Source: PALSA-1353 sp050014015 (GTDB lineage Bacteria > Planctomycetota > Phycisphaerae > Tepidisphaerales > Tepidisphaeraceae). Taken from it: a stretch of DNA of 64,000 nt. The notes beneath the pieces were generated by a model. That model worked only from the letters and a program-made list of their open reading frames with translations. It was not told the DNA's origin and did no database searches. The DNA is taken from NCBI GenBank assembly GCA_050014015.1, contig JBEKEC010000020.1:12191-76190 (forward strand), written 5' to 3'. A program made the position numbers and the translations under genes. Positions 62,214 to 64,000 of the stretch are shown one piece after another (within the stretch, counting starts at the first letter, position 1; each line of letters opens with the position of its first letter).

Positions 62214-63092
62214 GTGCAGCAAGTGACACGCACCCGGCCACATCCAGGACGACGGTCTGCCGGCCGAGGGTTTACGTTGGTCGAACTCCTGATTGTGATT
62301 GGCATTATTGTGCTGCTGATCGCAATCTTGCTTCCAGCGCTGTCGACGGCCCGTGAGTCGGCCAATCGGGTGGCGTGCGCAAACAACCTGCGCCAGATGG
62401 GGCAATTCGTAATCCTCTTTGCAAATGACCACAACGGCCGCGTTCCGGAAGCTCAGGACACTCCAGCTTCGGGGGCGGGGGGCTGGATGCCAACGTGGAT
62501 GTACACCAAGGACTACTTCGTCCTCGTGGACGACTATGGCGCGAACCAGAGATTATTCATCTGCCCGTCGTCCCCCTTGGCCGATCAGGGACCCAGCGCA
62601 TTTCCCTACGGCGAAGGCTCGGAGTTGGCGGCGCGGGCCAGCACGGATTCGTTGCCTGACAACCCCAAGACAGTCGCCGAGGGCGAGGAGGATCTGACGG
62701 AATATTGGGTCGGGTTTGGCTATGTTTGGATGGGCCGAAACATCCAGGAGACCGAGGCCCCCGGGGGACAGAATCCAAACGGGGCGCCGTTTGAAGTGAC
62801 GCGGCTGTCTCACAACACCTTCACGGGAACCGGGATCGATTCCAACCCCCCGCTGATGGCGGACGTCGCAAGCTACCAAACTAACGGCACTTATACGTTT
62901 AACCATGGTCGCCGCTGGATGATCCCCTCCTTCGACACCAGCACATCGCTGCAACCGTGGTACTGCGGCACGGCATCGGCACACGTCGGCGACGTTCGAA
63001 TCAATGTCCTGTACCGGGATGGTCACGTCGATCTCAAAGAGCCGGACCTGCACGCGTACGTCAATACAAGGTCCGCCTACTTCTTCCGCTGA
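62214..63092 (+). CDS. Type IV prepilin-like (pseudopilin) protein with DGH end
   Basis: A 292-residue protein with a prepilin peptidase site (GRGFTLVELLIVIGIIVLLI), Glu at position +5, and a hydrophobic helix after it. The rest is a soluble domain with the C-terminal TFNHGRRWMIP and VLYRDGHVDLKEP, similar to the H-x9-DG motif of planctomycete DUF1559-type prepilins. After processing it would be built into a pilus- or secretion-like fibre. I chose the GTG at 62214, giving a leader of about 20 residues; the GGGGAGGGGG of the C-rich repeat lies eight bases upstream and could serve as ribosome site. The frame is open to 62028 through the repeats. Confidence 0.8.
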   Translation: MQQVTRTRPHPGRRSAGRGFTLVELLIVIGIIVLLIAILLPALSTARESANRVACANNLRQMGQFVILFANDHNGRVPEAQDTPASGAGGWMPTWMYTKDYFVLVDDYGANQRLFICPSSPLADQGPSAFPYGEGSELAARASTDSLPDNPKTVAEGEEDLTEYWVGFGYVWMGRNIQETEAPGGQNPNGAPFEVTRLSHNTFTGTGIDSNPPLMADVASYQTNGTYTFNHGRRWMIPSFDTSTSLQPWYCGTASAHVGDVRINVLYRDGHVDLKEPDLHAYVNTRSAYFFR

Positions 63093-63220
63093 GTTACTGC
63101 ATTCTTTGCAGGATTCACTTCGATCCGAAGAAATCAATTACTTTCTCCATCCGGTCGCGAGCGATGTGCCGCGGCAAACCTTCATGGCCTCGATAGGCAA
63201 TCGGAAAAAAGAGAATCATC

Positions 63221-63793
63221 ATGGGTCCTATTCGTTTTCTGGCCGCACTTGCAGCCATGGGTTTAACCGCCGGCGTCACTGGCCAAGCCGCCGCCGCATC
63301 ACCGCCAGTATCGTCGGCCACGATTACCACGGTCTCAACCGGCCCGACGAATTCCTACGCCCTGACGCTGAGCGATAGCGCCGCCAGCCCGAGCCCTATC
63401 GGAACCTTCTGGTTTTCCTGGGTTCCCGGCCAAGACTTCCTGGACAGTTCGCCTTTGACGGTCACCAACCCCTCTGGTTGGACCGACAATATCACTCATG
63501 GGGGCGCCAGTGATGGGTACGCCATCCAATGGCTTGCTTCGTCACCCGCCGCGGATGCAACCGCCGGCAATTCGCTTTCAGGCTTTGGATTCACCAGCAC
63601 GGACTCGCCGGCATCGGTGTACGGTAACTCCGCATTCTTCCCGACAACGCCGGTGCTGACGGCGTTCACCTACGACGCCGCCCCGTTCAGCGATGACGGG
63701 GACAGGTTCCTGGTAACCGTCGTTCCCGAGCCGGTTTCTCTGGCATTGCTGGCACCCATGGCTCTGCTGATGCTTCGCCGATCGCGCCGGTAA
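63221..63793 (+). CDS. PEP-CTERM secreted protein 8-type (short)
   Basis: A 190-residue exported protein. Signal peptide MGPIRFLAALAAMGLTAGVT cleaved near QAAAA. The mature part is Ser/Thr/Asp-rich and beta-like (YALTLSDSAASPSPIGTFWF, PLTVTNPSGWTDNITHGGAS). C-terminus VVPEPVSLALLAPMALLML then RRSRR. The ATG at 63221 follows AAGAGAATCATC. It is 128 bases after the prepilin-like gene in the same direction; two terminators follow. Function unknown. Confidence 0.9.
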   Translation: MGPIRFLAALAAMGLTAGVTGQAAAASPPVSSATITTVSTGPTNSYALTLSDSAASPSPIGTFWFSWVPGQDFLDSSPLTVTNPSGWTDNITHGGASDGYAIQWLASSPAADATAGNSLSGFGFTSTDSPASVYGNSAFFPTTPVLTAFTYDAAPFSDDGDRFLVTVVPEPVSLALLAPMALLMLRRSRR

Positions 63794-63811
63794 ATGAAAA
63801 TGGGAGAAATA

Positions 63812-63847
63812 CCCCGAGCGCCCTTAACGGGGCGCGCGGGTTTTTTT
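63812..63847 (+). terminator. Terminator after the last PEP-CTERM gene
   Basis: GCGCCC-TTAACG-GGGCGC with outer CCC/GGG pairs, then seven T. It begins about 18 bases after the stop codon. Confidence 0.9.
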
Positions 63848-63876
63848 GCCTCAGAACCGCGAGATACGCGCAGTGG

Positions 63877-63917
63877 ATTAGCCCAACTTCGTCAGTTGGA
63901 GGCTAATAGTTTTTTTC
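63877..63917 (+). terminator. Second hairpin with T-run at the window end
   Basis: ATTAGCC-CAACT ... AGTTG-GA-GGCTAAT, then AGTTTTTTT. A back-up terminator or the end of another transcript. Nothing recognisable lies between it and the window end. Confidence 0.75.
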
Positions 63918-64000
63918 GAGGGGCGGAATTGGCGTGGCTGGTTCCGGGCGCGGGTTCCTCGTCGCAAATCCCAATGTAGTGAAGACCAAGTTGCCTTGGC

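Overview
This 64 kb window looks like a chromosome segment of a GC-rich bacterium of the phylum Planctomycetota, most likely class Phycisphaerae. This is inferred, not proven. The signs are nine predicted secreted PEP-CTERM proteins ending in VPEP plus a hydrophobic stretch plus arginines, a GFTLVELL prepilin with a C-terminal DGH box, two TPR-O-GlcNAc-transferase-like giants, an IS66 relic, and many intergenic hairpins built from short repeated words. Genes are dense, and most overlapping long frames are antisense shadows caused by high GC.

Layout. 0-6 kb: an aldose-epimerase-fold protein, a membrane protein, pheS without pheT, and two divergent GT-C membrane glycosyltransferases. 6-11.3 kb: ferrous iron uptake (feoA, feoB, a FeoB-associated Cys-rich peptide) with a Uma2 endonuclease-like gene lodged inside it, then a methyltransferase and a stand-alone LuxR-type regulator. 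11.3-17.6 kb: five consecutive PEP-CTERM genes. Three are preceded by copies of the same promoter module (TTGAC-17 bp-TTA box), and the array seems to have grown by repeated duplication of a LuxR-tail/promoter/PEP-CTERM unit. 17.7-27 kb: a coproheme decarboxylase (HemQ-like), a GH27 alpha-galactosidase with NPCBM domain, a small unknown, a TPR-GT41 protein, a toxin-antitoxin pair of HigBA type and a membrane spermidine-synthase-like protein.

27.1-44.6 kb is the most notable part: two integrative elements that appear to sit in tandem at one tRNA-Lys(CUU) gene. The intact tRNA is at 44489-44561 (minus). An exact 43-bp copy of its 3' part lies at 36392-36434, and a shorter exact 25-bp copy at 27142-27166. 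The right element (about 8.1 kb) has an intact P4-type tyrosine integrase, an excisionase-like HTH gene, a serine recombinase and a cargo of small secreted proteins including a PEP-CTERM beta-propeller-like protein, with a strongly folded non-coding stretch upstream. The left element (about 9.2 kb) carries a truncated surface protein, an IS66 remnant, a Gfo/Idh/MocA oxidoreductase and a second TPR-GT41 protein. Its integrase is frameshifted at a C-run, and its excisionase-like gene has an amber stop and a frameshift, so it looks immobilised.

44.6-64 kb: a PpiD/SurA-like periplasmic foldase and a TPR protein, tRNA-Leu(UAG), a complete branched-chain amino-acid-type ABC transporter (livK-H-M-G-F) with a perfect 28-bp inverted repeat between livG and livF, a YbjQ-family protein, a large HEAT-like exported protein, a PEP-CTERM TIGR03118-type protein, a two-component system (histidine kinase plus Fis-HTH response regulator), a prepilin-like protein and a final PEP-CTERM protein followed by two terminators. 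No exosortase, CRISPR array, rRNA or replication origin was seen.
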